From: Pseudomonadota bacterium
GTDB lineage: Bacteria > Pseudomonadota > Gammaproteobacteria > Xanthomonadales > Rhodanobacteraceae
DNA length: 8,090 bases
Assembly: GCA_021787175.1 (NCBI GenBank)
Contig: JAJYMF010000407.1
Span: 1 to 8,090, forward strand
Reading direction: 5' to 3'
Part shown: positions 1-7,517 of the stretch, one piece after another
Numbering within the stretch: position 1 is the first letter of the stretch
Layout of the letters: every line of letters begins with the position of its first letter
Program-made: the position numbers and the translations under genes
The notes under the pieces: model-generated
Databases searched by the model: none
Seen by the model: only the letters and a program-made list of their open reading frames with translations
Told to the model about the DNA's origin: nothing

Positions 1-1151
1 CTGGCCAGCGGCATGCCGGCATCCGCCAGCGGCAGCGCCAGCACGAACGTGGCGCCCGGCGCGGCTGCCGAGCGCAGGAACACGTCGCCGCCATGGGCGC
101 GCGCCACGGCGCGGGCCGCGGCCAGACCAAGGCCGGTGCCGCCGCGGCGGGTGGTGAAAAAAGGCTCGAAGACGCGCTCGGCATCCGCTGCCGGCACGCC
201 CGGTCCGCAATCGCGTACATGCACCTCGAGCTGCGTCCCGTCCAGATGCAGGCCGACCTGCACACCGTGCGGCCCATCCGCTGCCCGCACCGCGTTGTCG
301 AGCAGGTGCGCCAACGCGCCAGACAGCAGTTCGCCCTGGCCTTGCAGCATGCAGGAGCCGAGCTTCCCGTCCGTGCGGGCGATCGCGGCGCCGACCTGCG
401 GACCCAGCGTCGCCAGCGCACCATCGAGCAGGGCGCCGGCCGTGAGGCGAGCGCCGCCGTCGCGCTCGCCGCGAGCGAAGGCCAGGGTTGAATCGAGCAA
501 CTGCTGGAGGTGGCGCAGCCGCTCCAGCACCCTGCCGGCATGGCGCTGTCCGGACGTGCCGTCCGCGACCTCGGCGAGACGCGAGGCGTACAGCAGGGCG
601 GTCGCGAGCGGCGTACGCAGCTCATGCGCCAGCTGCGCGCTCATCTCGCCCATCGCCAGCAGACGCTGCTGGCGGTCCAATTGCTGCTGCAGCGCGCGCG
701 TGCCGGTGACATCGGCCAGGATCAGCACGGCACCGCCGTCGGGCAGCGTACGGGTGGCCAGACTGGCGCGTCGGCCGTCGGCCAGCGCCAGCTCGCCCGG
801 ATCGCCTGCCGCGACGAAATCGCGCGCTGCAACCGTGCCCCACGCCATGCCTTCGAGCGGCGCGCCCAGCAATGCGCGCGCGGCCGGATTGGCTTCGATC
901 ACGGTGCCGGCGGCATCGAGCACGATCACCCCGCCCGGAAGCGTTTCCAGCAGCGCGTGCAGGCGATCCGCCAGTCGTTCGCGCTCGCGCAGCTCGCGCA
1001 TGCGCGCATCGTCGGCGACGGCGAGCCGGCGGGTGAGATCTGCGACGCGCAGCTCCAGCTCGCGATAGGACTCGGCGAGAAAACGCGAAGTGTCGTTGAA
1101 CAGCGCAAAAGCCGCAGTGAGGGCCTGGCGACTCGAATCCACGGGGGTCAT
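1..1151 (-). CDS. fleS: FleS-like cytosolic sensor histidine kinase (C-terminus cut by window edge)
   Basis: Two-component histidine kinase that would phosphorylate the sigma-54 activator FleR, which should lie beyond the left edge. I translated 383 residues with no stop. No transmembrane segment or signal peptide is visible, which fits cytosolic FleS. Domains in order: a charged helical N-terminus (about 25-65), a small PAS-like domain (about 66-150, with GVIVLDAAGTVIEANPAA), a HisKA dimerisation domain with H-box LAHELRTPL and phospho-acceptor His176, and a HATPase_c domain with N-box HLLDNAVRAA (Asn286), G1 box DCGPGVP, F box FEPFFTT and G2 box GTGLGLA. The string MGEMSAQLAHELRTPLATALLYAS is FleS-like from memory. 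I chose the ATG at 1151 because GGAAG lies 8 nt upstream. An in-frame ATG at 1166 would leave a leader of only about 8 nt after the predicted sigma-54 start. It follows fleQ in the same direction with a gap of about 100 nt and its own promoter motif. P. aeruginosa FleS is about 400 residues, so little is missing. Confidence 0.9.
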   Translation of the reverse strand, partial: MTPVDSSRQALTAAFALFNDTSRFLAESYRELELRVADLTRRLAVADDARMRELRERERLADRLHALLETLPGGVIVLDAAGTVIEANPAARALLGAPLEGMAWGTVAARDFVAAGDPGELALADGRRASLATRTLPDGGAVLILADVTGTRALQQQLDRQQRLLAMGEMSAQLAHELRTPLATALLYASRLAEVADGTSGQRHAGRVLERLRHLQQLLDSTLAFARGERDGGARLTAGALLDGALATLGPQVGAAIARTDGKLGSCMLQGQGELLSGALAHLLDNAVRAADGPHGVQVGLHLDGTQLEVHVRDCGPGVPAADAERVFEPFFTTRRGGTGLGLAAARAVARAHGGDVFLRSAAAPGATFVLALPLADAGMPLA

Positions 1152-1184
1152 CGCGAACGCTTCCATCGGTGGCGCGATGTCTGA

Positions 1185-1200
1185 AGCACAAGCTATGCCA
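1185..1200 (-). promoter_or_regulatory. Predicted sigma-54 (-24/-12) promoter of fleS
   Basis: The minus strand reads TGGCATAGCTTGTGCT, with the invariant GG-N10-GC spacing and a good match to the consensus TGGCACG-N4-TTGCT. The -12 GC is at 1186-1187, so transcription should start near 1174. That leaves a leader of about 23 nt to the ATG at 1151, with a GGAAG ribosome-binding site inside it. In Pseudomonas, fleSR is a FleQ/RpoN target, so both position and type fit. This is motif evidence only. Confidence 0.7.
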
Positions 1201-1214
1201 TCAATTTTATTCTT

Positions 1215-1228
1215 TTCATTTCATTGAC
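1215..1228 (-). promoter_or_regulatory. FleQ-box-like operator upstream of fleS
   Basis: The minus strand reads GTCAATGAAATGAA, which matches 11 of 14 positions of the P. aeruginosa FleQ box as I recall it (GTCAATAAATTGAC). It lies inside a strikingly AT-rich patch (about 1201-1228) in otherwise very GC-rich DNA, 15 bp upstream of the predicted -24/-12 element. A second AAATTGA half-site lies at about 1202-1208. The patch could instead serve as a site for IHF or another bending protein. Confidence 0.45.
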
Positions 1229-1253
1229 TTGCGATTCATGCACGGCCGCGGCG

Positions 1254-2630
<1,377 letters not shown>

Positions 2631-2998
2631 TAACGTGCACCCCTGTCTGCACGCGGCGCCCGCAGCGCCGCCAACTCTTAGCCCCGGAATCCGACCCAGC
2701 CGCGCATCCGCCGCAACCGGTCGTGCAGCGCCGATCCGCTCGCGCCCGCGTGCTGCCGGTGCCGGCGGCACCACGTTTGAGCATCGGGAGTGCGGAAAAG
2801 CAGCGGCATGCGCGTCCGGACGGAGGCGGTGGAAGCGGTTTCAGACTAGCCGCGGAACTGAATCCTGTCTGTCCGGAATCGTCAACGAATTGTGTCGTCG
2901 CGTGATCCAGTAAGCAGAAGATGAAGCCGGATGGAGCGCAGCGCGATCAGAGTGTGACCGACATCACGCGGACGACGGGACCCGGAGTGCCCGGAGTC
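2631..2998. other. 368-nt non-coding region upstream of fleQ
   Basis: I see no convincing gene on either strand; the plus-strand frames here are low-complexity Arg/Ala/Ser strings. The region should hold the fleQ promoter and leader. The best minus-strand sigma-70-like candidate is TTGACG (2880-2885) with a 17-bp spacer to a poor -10, TTCAGT (2857-2862). A FleQ-box-like sequence at 2881-2894 overlaps that -35. A 6-bp inverted repeat (2758-2763 with 2767-2772) has no T-run. Just after the stop codon of the upstream gene there are two tandem copies of a 9-bp CCCGGAGT-type unit (about 2980-2997). I find no clear intrinsic terminator for the fliD operon, so read-through into fleQ is possible. Confidence 0.5.
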
Positions 2999-3547
2999 TC
3001 AGCGGGTTCCGCGGGTCTCGGCCACGCGCCGGCGATGCGCGCGGAACACGTAACGCTGGATCGCATCGGCGAGTTCGGTCGACAACGGATCGAACAGCGC
3101 TACGCACTCGATTTCACCGGGACCCGAAACGCGCACTGCGAGGGTGGATGGCAGTTCAAACGGCAGCGCCGGCACTTCATCCAGCACGATGCGCACGCTG
3201 CCACGCGGGGCCAGCGTGAAGGTTGTCGCGGGCTGGCGCCATGCCAGCCCATGGGCGTTGAAACGCACGCTTTGCCGCAGGGGCGATGCCTGCCCGGACG
3301 CCAGTACGCGGCCGAGCAGCATCAGGCAGAGATTGAGCTTGGCCTCCAGTCGCCGCAGCGACTGGGTCTGCACGTCGGGGCCGTCCGGCGCATCCCAGCG
3401 CTCCTCACCCAATTGCTGTGCGAGCGCGAACGCGAGCGCCACATCGCCGTTCACGGTGGGCGGCGCGGCGCTGCCGCGCCATTCGGTCGCCAGCGGCCCC
3501 TCGAAAGCGACCGTGTCGACGAAGGCGCGCAGCAGAGCGGCGGTCAT
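2999..3547 (-). CDS. Atypical PilZ-like protein of the flagellar cluster
   Basis: Protein of 182 residues. The N-terminal part (1-55) is variable. A leucine-rich helix follows (about 57-84, SLRRLEAKLNLCLMLLGRVL), then a beta-rich domain (about 88-160, beginning RQSVRFNAHGLAW), then a basic C-terminal helix (IQRYVFRAHRRR). A helix that could form a coiled coil followed by a PilZ-type barrel resembles the non-canonical tPilZ proteins described from Xanthomonas. RxxxR is present (Arg91-Arg95), but it sits directly against NAHG (97-100) instead of about 20-30 residues before a D/NxSxxG motif. Canonical c-di-GMP binding is therefore doubtful. The ATG lies 6 nt after the stop of the fliT-like gene with a weak ribosome-binding site, which suggests translational coupling. 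The family assignment is by pattern and context. No signal peptide or membrane segment is seen. Confidence 0.6.
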   Translation of the reverse strand: MTAALLRAFVDTVAFEGPLATEWRGSAAPPTVNGDVALAFALAQQLGEERWDAPDGPDVQTQSLRRLEAKLNLCLMLLGRVLASGQASPLRQSVRFNAHGLAWRQPATTFTLAPRGSVRIVLDEVPALPFELPSTLAVRVSGPGEIECVALFDPLSTELADAIQRYVFRAHRRRVAETRGTR

Positions 3548-3553
3548 TGTGAT

Positions 3554-3847
3554 TCAACCGCGCGCGATGTCGAGATAGGCATTGGCGCCGCGCAGGGCAC
3601 GCAGGCGGCGCGTCCAGGCATCGGCCGCGGCATCGCGCGAGACCAGGGCGCAGCGGGTGATTTCCTCGTTGAGCGCGAGCATGTCTTGCAGCACCGCGGT
3701 GTCGTCCGGCGCGCGCTCGACTGCACCGAGACGGCGCGCTCGCTCACCGTCAAGCCGCGCCACTTCCTGCCAACTGCCTTCGCGGGCAGCCGCGAGCATG
3801 GCGCGGGTCAGCGCCAGGGCCTCGGCAAGCGTGGCGCCGGCGCTCAT
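3554..3847 (-). CDS. fliT: FliT-like flagellar export chaperone
   Basis: Small helical protein of 97 residues. The pattern is that of FliT: a first helix LAEALALTRAMLAAAREGSW, then WQEVARLDGERARRL (the W..v..Ld..R.. signature), then a helix with ALNEEITRCA. FliT is a cytosolic chaperone that binds the FliD cap protein and guides it to the type III export gate. In enterics it also binds FlhDC, which is not expected in a FleQ-type system. Enteric FliT is about 120 residues, so this one is short. Sequence conservation in the family is low, so position right after fliD-fliS carries much of the call. The start follows the fliS stop by 8 nt, in the same operon. The nearest alternative is a generic small helical flagellar protein. 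Confidence 0.65.
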   Translation of the reverse strand: MSAGATLAEALALTRAMLAAAREGSWQEVARLDGERARRLGAVERAPDDTAVLQDMLALNEEITRCALVSRDAAADAWTRRLRALRGANAYLDIARG

Positions 3848-3855
3848 GATCGTGC

Positions 3856-4272
3856 TCAGCGCGCAGCCATCACGGCATCGACACGGCGCTGCTCGACCGG
3901 GATCGCGTCCCAGCCGCTCTTGATCGTGCGCATGAGTGCGGCGACCTCCTCGAGCATGGCGGGATTATTCCCTGCATTGGCCTCGAACAGCCGCCGCCCC
4001 ATGTATTCGTAGAGCGCATCGAGGTTGGCGCTGAGTTCGCCGCCGACCCGGTGATCCAGCGCCGCACGCAGTGCGTTGACGATGCCGATGGCTTTGGAGA
4101 TCGCCTCGCCCTTGGCCGCGACCTGGCCGTGGCGCATGTGGCCGCTGGCGGTGGCCACACAATCGAGCACGCCCGCCATCAGCATGGCGACGAGGGTGTG
4201 CGGATCGGTGTGGCCGATCGCGCCCTGGGTATAGACGTTGCGGTACTGGGCGATGGCGGCGGGGCGGGACAT
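3856..4272 (-). CDS. fliS: Flagellin export chaperone FliS
   Basis: Four-helix cytosolic chaperone of 138 residues that holds the C-terminal D0 segment of flagellin before secretion. Family hallmarks visible in order are AQYRNVYTQGAI (8-19), PHTLVAMLMAGVLDCVATA (24-42), GEAISKAIGIVNALRAAL (55-72), GGELSANLDALYEYMGRRL (77-95, the most conserved block) and LEEVAALMRTIKSGWDAI (107-124). The length is normal for FliS. The ATG at 4272 has a strong AGGAG (4279-4283) 6 nt upstream. It lies 19 nt after fliD in the same direction, so it would be co-transcribed with fliD from the sigma-54 type promoter at 5853-5868. Confidence 0.95.
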   Translation of the reverse strand: MSRPAAIAQYRNVYTQGAIGHTDPHTLVAMLMAGVLDCVATASGHMRHGQVAAKGEAISKAIGIVNALRAALDHRVGGELSANLDALYEYMGRRLFEANAGNNPAMLEEVAALMRTIKSGWDAIPVEQRRVDAVMAAR

Positions 4273-4291
4273 GCGGATCTCCTCGCGTCGC

Positions 4292-5797
4292 TCAATGGCC
4301 GATGGTCGTCGGCGTGTTGAGGATCGCCGTCGAGTTCAGGCCCGAGAGCATCTGGGTGATCGCGCTGCTGGAGGACTGCAGCTGGGCCACCAGCGTGTCC
4401 ATCGCCGCGAACTGCTGCTGGTAGCGCGTGGTCTCGGCCGCGATCTGCTGGTTGAGATCCGACTGCTGCTGGGCCAGATTGCTCAGCTGCTGGTTGATCG
4501 CCTGGGTGCGGTTGTCGAACACGCCGCCCGGAAGCAGGAAGCTGTTGAGCGTGTTGTTGAGCTGGGCGCCGTAGCCGTTGCTGCCGTTGAACAGCGCGGC
4601 GACCTGAGTGGGGTTGCCGGTCAACGCGCTGTTGAGCGCATTGGTGTCGAGACTGAGCGTGCCGTCGACGTTGAAGTTGATGCCGATGTCCGCCAGCGAC
4701 TGCACGCTGGACGACGAGTTGCCGACCACGCTGCCGAGAATGCCGGCCATCTGGCTGTTCACATTCTGCAGCGTGGCATCGCCGAGCAGCGGCCCGGCGG
4801 TGCCGCTGCCGGGGTCATAGCTGGCGAGTTGCCCGGTCGCCGCGACATAACTGTTGTAGGCGGTGACCAGTCCCTGCAGGGTGTTGGTGATGCCGGTGGT
4901 GTCGAGCCCGACACTGAGCGTTTGCGTGGCGCCGGGCGCAGCCGAGCCGAGATTGAGCGTCACGCCGAACAGGACGTTGCTGACGCTGTTGCTGGCGCTG
5001 GTGACAGCGAAGCCGTCGATCGTCAGGCTGGCATCCTGGGCGGCCGTCTGCACGCTGAGATTGTTAGGGCCGCCGCCCGCGGGGTTGTAGTTGATCGCGG
5101 TCAGGCCGCCGTCGCCGCCGCTGGAGGTCACCGTGATGGTGTTGGCCGCGCCGGTGCTGTTGGAGCTCAACACCAGGTGCGCGCCGTCAGCGGCGTTGAT
5201 GATCGAGGCGGTCACGCCCGGATTGTTGCTGGCGCCATTGATGGCGCTGGCGATGCCCTGAAGGGTGTCGTTGCTGGAATCGATGGTCAGACCGACCGAT
5301 TTGCCGCCGACCGCGACGACCAGCGTCCCGGTCCCGACGATGCTGCTGCTGCTCGCGAAGGCCGCGGAGGAAAGCTGCTGCGCGGTCGCAAGCTGGTTGA
5401 CGACCACCGTGTGCGTACCGGCCGTCGCGCCCGTACCGACGCTCGCCGTGAATGTGGCATTGGCTCCGGCCGCACCGGCCGCGGTCGCTGTGTAGCTGGT
5501 GAATGCCGTACCGGTGCGCAGACCCGCGAGGGCCGCCTGAATGCCGGACAGCGCTGCCTGCAGCTGGCCAAGCGCCGAGAGCTGGGTGTTCGCGGCCTGG
5601 GTTGCGGTGCTGATCTGGTTCTGCTGGGCCGAGGTATCGGCCTGCACCAGCGAAGTCACCAGTGCCGAAAGATTCATGCCGGTGCCGATGCCGAGCGAGC
5701 TGATCACGCCCTGGGTGGCGCTGCCGCCGGGAGCTGTTCCGGATGCGCTGCCGGACGTCGCGCCGGTGGGGCTGGAGACGGATCCGATGCTGGTCAT
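4292..5797 (-). CDS. fliD: Flagellar filament cap protein FliD (hook-associated protein 2)
   Basis: Secreted cap protein of 501 residues that assembles at the filament tip and folds incoming flagellin. The FliD_N region (about 31-125) begins ISSLGIGTGMNLSALVTSLV, the family signature. A Flagellin_IN-like module follows (about 155-212: LQGIASAINGAS, GVTASI, LVLSS), then FliD_C (about 255-490) with NTLQGLVTAYNSYV, LADIGINFNVDGTLSLD and the heptad-like helix QAINQQLSNLAQQQSDLNQQI. Residues 1-30 are a Ser/Gly/Thr/Ala-rich extension ahead of the usual FliD start. I still prefer the ATG at 5797 because GGAG lies 6 nt upstream; the GTG at codon 31 has only a weak site. The protein has no Cys or Trp, normal for exported axial proteins. 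It heads the fliD-fliS-fliT-pilZ-like operon. No flaG lies between fliC and fliD, unlike Pseudomonas. Confidence 0.93.
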   Translation of the reverse strand: MTSIGSVSSPTGATSGSASGTAPGGSATQGVISSLGIGTGMNLSALVTSLVQADTSAQQNQISTATQAANTQLSALGQLQAALSGIQAALAGLRTGTAFTSYTATAAGAAGANATFTASVGTGATAGTHTVVVNQLATAQQLSSAAFASSSSIVGTGTLVVAVGGKSVGLTIDSSNDTLQGIASAINGASNNPGVTASIINAADGAHLVLSSNSTGAANTITVTSSGGDGGLTAINYNPAGGGPNNLSVQTAAQDASLTIDGFAVTSASNSVSNVLFGVTLNLGSAAPGATQTLSVGLDTTGITNTLQGLVTAYNSYVAATGQLASYDPGSGTAGPLLGDATLQNVNSQMAGILGSVVGNSSSSVQSLADIGINFNVDGTLSLDTNALNSALTGNPTQVAALFNGSNGYGAQLNNTLNSFLLPGGVFDNRTQAINQQLSNLAQQQSDLNQQIAAETTRYQQQFAAMDTLVAQLQSSSSAITQMLSGLNSTAILNTPTTIGH

Positions 5798-5820
5798 GTC
5801 GCACTCCGAGGCCTGGGGGA

Positions 5821-5844
5821 GACGCGCGGCGTGTGTCGCGCGTC
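5821..5844 (-). repeat. Perfect inverted repeat at the predicted 5' end of the fliD transcript
   Basis: GACGCGCG and CGCGCGTC (5821-5828 and 5837-5844) form an 8-bp perfect, all-GC-rich stem with an 8-nt loop. The element begins almost exactly where transcription from the predicted sigma-54 promoter should start (near 5842) and ends 23 nt before the fliD start codon, leaving the GGAG ribosome-binding site free. It could be a stabilising 5' hairpin or a dyad operator. It could also be chance in GC-rich DNA. Confidence 0.5.
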
Positions 5845-5852
5845 AGCCTGTG

Positions 5853-5868
5853 AGCAAAAGACGTACCA
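5853..5868 (-). promoter_or_regulatory. Predicted sigma-54 (-24/-12) promoter of the fliD operon
   Basis: The minus strand reads TGGTACGTCTTTTGCT, one mismatch from TGGCACG-N4-TTGCT, with exact GG-N10-GC spacing and a T-tract before the -12 GC (5854-5855). Transcription should begin near 5842, about 45 nt upstream of the fliD ATG. In P. aeruginosa fliDS depends on FleQ and RpoN, so it would be activated by the fleQ product encoded downstream. No FleQ-box-like sequence was found just upstream. Confidence 0.8.
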
Positions 5869-5912
5869 GCTCGAGCGACGCGCCCCATCCGCACGGCGCC
5901 TTGCTGGCGGAC

Positions 5913-5944
5913 ACCGGTGGTGGCATGCGCTTGCCGCCACCGGT
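5913..5944 (-). terminator. Hairpin downstream of fliC, possible terminator or 3' stabiliser
   Basis: Two 11-base arms (5913-5923 and 5934-5944, ACCGGTGGCGG against CCACCACCGGT on the minus strand) pair with one mismatch around a 10-nt loop. The hairpin lies 22 nt after the fliC stop, between fliC and the fliD promoter. No T-run follows it on either strand, so it is not a classical intrinsic terminator. It may cap the fliC mRNA 3' end or need Rho. Confidence 0.55.
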
Positions 5945-5966
5945 ATTCCCTTGCCGTCGATGGCGC

Positions 5967-7475
5967 TTACGGAATCAGCTTCAGCGCCAGCTGCGGCATC
6001 TGGTTGGCCTGCGCCAGCACCGAGATGCCCGCCTGCTGCAGCACCTGGGCGCGGCTCATGTTCGCGGTTTCGGCCGCGAAGTCGGCGTCCTGGATGCGCG
6101 AGCGCGCCTGGGTCAGGTTCTGCACCGTGTTCTGCTGATTGGTGATGGTGCTGGTGAAGCGGTTCTGCACCGCGCCCAGGGTCGCCTGCAGGGTATTGAC
6201 CGTCGACAGCGCCGCGTCCACCGACAGGATCGTCTGGTTGGCAGAGGCCACGGTATTGACGTTCTGGTTGGCCAGGGTGACCGAGGCGTTGATGGCGTAG
6301 TTCTGCACCGTGCTCGAGGTGGCGCCGGTGGCCAGGCCCACGGCATTGAGGCCCACGCCCTGGAGCGCCATGGCCTGCTGTGAGTAGATGGTCACGCCGC
6401 CGTGTCCCGTGAATGCGGTGCCCTGCGCATAGGACGCAGTGCTGGTGCCGGCGGCACCGGCGGCCAGGCCGCCCGTGGTGTTGGTCACCGTCTCCTGCAC
6501 CGCGATGTCGCCGCCGTCCGCCGAGGACAGCACCAGATTGCCGCTGGTGTTCAGTGACGCGGTCACGCCGGTCTGGCCCGAGGCCGCGTTGACGGCGTTG
6601 AGAACCTGCTGGGTGGTGACCAGCGAGGTGCCCGCCGTGGCCGTGGAGCCCACCGACTGCGAGACGATGCTGACGCCGTTGATGCTCAGGGCATAGCTCG
6701 CCGCGCCGGCCGCCGTCGAGGTCACGCCGGTGATGCCGAAGGTCTGGTTGTCGCTGGCCACCGCGGTCACGCCCTGCAGATTGGCGCCGTTGATCGCGCC
6801 GGCGATCGCATAGGCGCTGCCCGCACCGTGATAGATGTCCGAACCGACGAAGTTCGCCGACGCGGCCACCGACGCCGTGGCGCCATTGGCCAGGGTGATC
6901 GACAGATCGCCGGCGTTGAGTGCGGCGGTGACGCCGGTCGCGGCGCTGGCGGCGGTCGCGATCGAACCCATCTGCGTGGACTTCACGCCCTGGGTCAGGC
7001 CGACGCTGATGGTCTGGCCGACGTTGGCGCCGACCTGGAAGGTGGCCTGCCCGAAGGTGCCGTCGAGGACGTTCTGGCCGTTGAAGTTGGTCTGCGAGGC
7101 CACGCGGGTGATCTCGGCGAGACGCTGCTGCACTTCCTGGTTGATCTGCTGGCGGTTGGTCGCCGACTGGCTGGCGTTGGCCGCCTCGACCGCCAGCTGG
7201 CGGATGCGCTGCAGGTTGTCGGTGATCGAGCTCAACGCGCCGCCGGCCGTCTGCGCCAGCGACAGACCGTCGTTGGCGTTGAGCACGGCCTGGTTGAGAC
7301 CGTTGATCTGGGTGGTGAAGCCGGTGGCGATGGCCAGGCCGGCGGCGTCGTCGGCGGCGCTGTTGATGCGCAGGCCGGACGACAGACGCTGCATCGACGT
7401 CTGCAGCGAATTCTGCGACGCAGTCAGATTGTTTTGCACGATCAGCGAAGACATGTTGGTGTTGATGACTTCCAT
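5967..7475 (-). CDS. fliC: Flagellin (filament subunit FliC)
   Basis: Flagellin of 502 residues, exported by the flagellar type III system and polymerised into the filament. The N-terminal D0/D1 region (1-165) begins MEVINTNMSSLIVQNNL and has MQRLSSGLRINSAADDAAGLAIA and LQRIRQLAVEAANASQS. The centre (about 170-400) is a Thr/Ser/Gly/Ala-rich variable domain with two Flagellin_IN-like modules (about 188-248 and 262-320). The C-terminal D1/D0 region (about 405-502) includes AALSTVNTLQATLGAVQNRF and ends LAQANQMPQLALKLIP. No Cys or Trp is present. The ATG at 7475 has AGGAG (7482-7486) 6 nt upstream and gives the standard flagellin N-terminus; an in-frame ATG at 7541 would add 22 unrelated residues. 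It is expressed from a sigma-28 promoter about 100 nt upstream. FliS, encoded downstream, should be its chaperone. The last residue, Pro502, is unusual after LKLI. Confidence 0.97.
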   Translation of the reverse strand: MEVINTNMSSLIVQNNLTASQNSLQTSMQRLSSGLRINSAADDAAGLAIATGFTTQINGLNQAVLNANDGLSLAQTAGGALSSITDNLQRIRQLAVEAANASQSATNRQQINQEVQQRLAEITRVASQTNFNGQNVLDGTFGQATFQVGANVGQTISVGLTQGVKSTQMGSIATAASAATGVTAALNAGDLSITLANGATASVAASANFVGSDIYHGAGSAYAIAGAINGANLQGVTAVASDNQTFGITGVTSTAAGAASYALSINGVSIVSQSVGSTATAGTSLVTTQQVLNAVNAASGQTGVTASLNTSGNLVLSSADGGDIAVQETVTNTTGGLAAGAAGTSTASYAQGTAFTGHGGVTIYSQQAMALQGVGLNAVGLATGATSSTVQNYAINASVTLANQNVNTVASANQTILSVDAALSTVNTLQATLGAVQNRFTSTITNQQNTVQNLTQARSRIQDADFAAETANMSRAQVLQQAGISVLAQANQMPQLALKLIP

Positions 7476-7502
7476 CACACTCTCCTCGAAGGGAAGGTTG
7501 GG

Positions 7503-7517
7503 GCCGGTACTGCCGGC
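7503..7517 (-). repeat. Small hairpin in the fliC leader
   Basis: GCCGG-CAGTA-CCGGC on the minus strand forms a 5-bp GC stem with a 5-nt loop. It lies in the predicted fliC 5' untranslated region, 15 nt before the AGGAG ribosome-binding site. A role in mRNA stability is possible but unproven. Confidence 0.3.

Noticed and set aside
13..1068. 351-residue plus-strand open frame
   Set aside because: It is a Ser/Arg/Ala-rich antisense frame opposite the fleS kinase, whose H, N, G and F boxes are clear on the minus strand.
622..1191. 189-residue minus-strand frame overlapping fleS
   Set aside because: It is out of frame with the kinase and is Arg-rich with no motif. The kinase frame runs through the same bases and on past the left edge.
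2758..2772. GGTGCC/GGCACC inverted repeat as terminator
   Set aside because: The stem is only 6 bp, there is no T-run on either strand, and it is well inside the fleQ upstream region.
2631..2774. Extended 506-residue start for FleQ
   Set aside because: The added 48 residues are Arg/Ala/Pro-rich and unlike FleQ. The GTG at 2630 has an AGGGG site and a family-like N-terminus.
2921..4012. 363-residue plus-strand open frame
   Set aside because: It lies opposite the PilZ-like, fliT-like and fliS genes and shows only low-complexity composition.
4238..6145. 635-residue plus-strand open frame
   Set aside because: It is antisense to fliD and parts of fliS and fliC. Its Arg/Gly/Ala/His-rich translation has no domain signature, and high GC removes stops opposite real genes.
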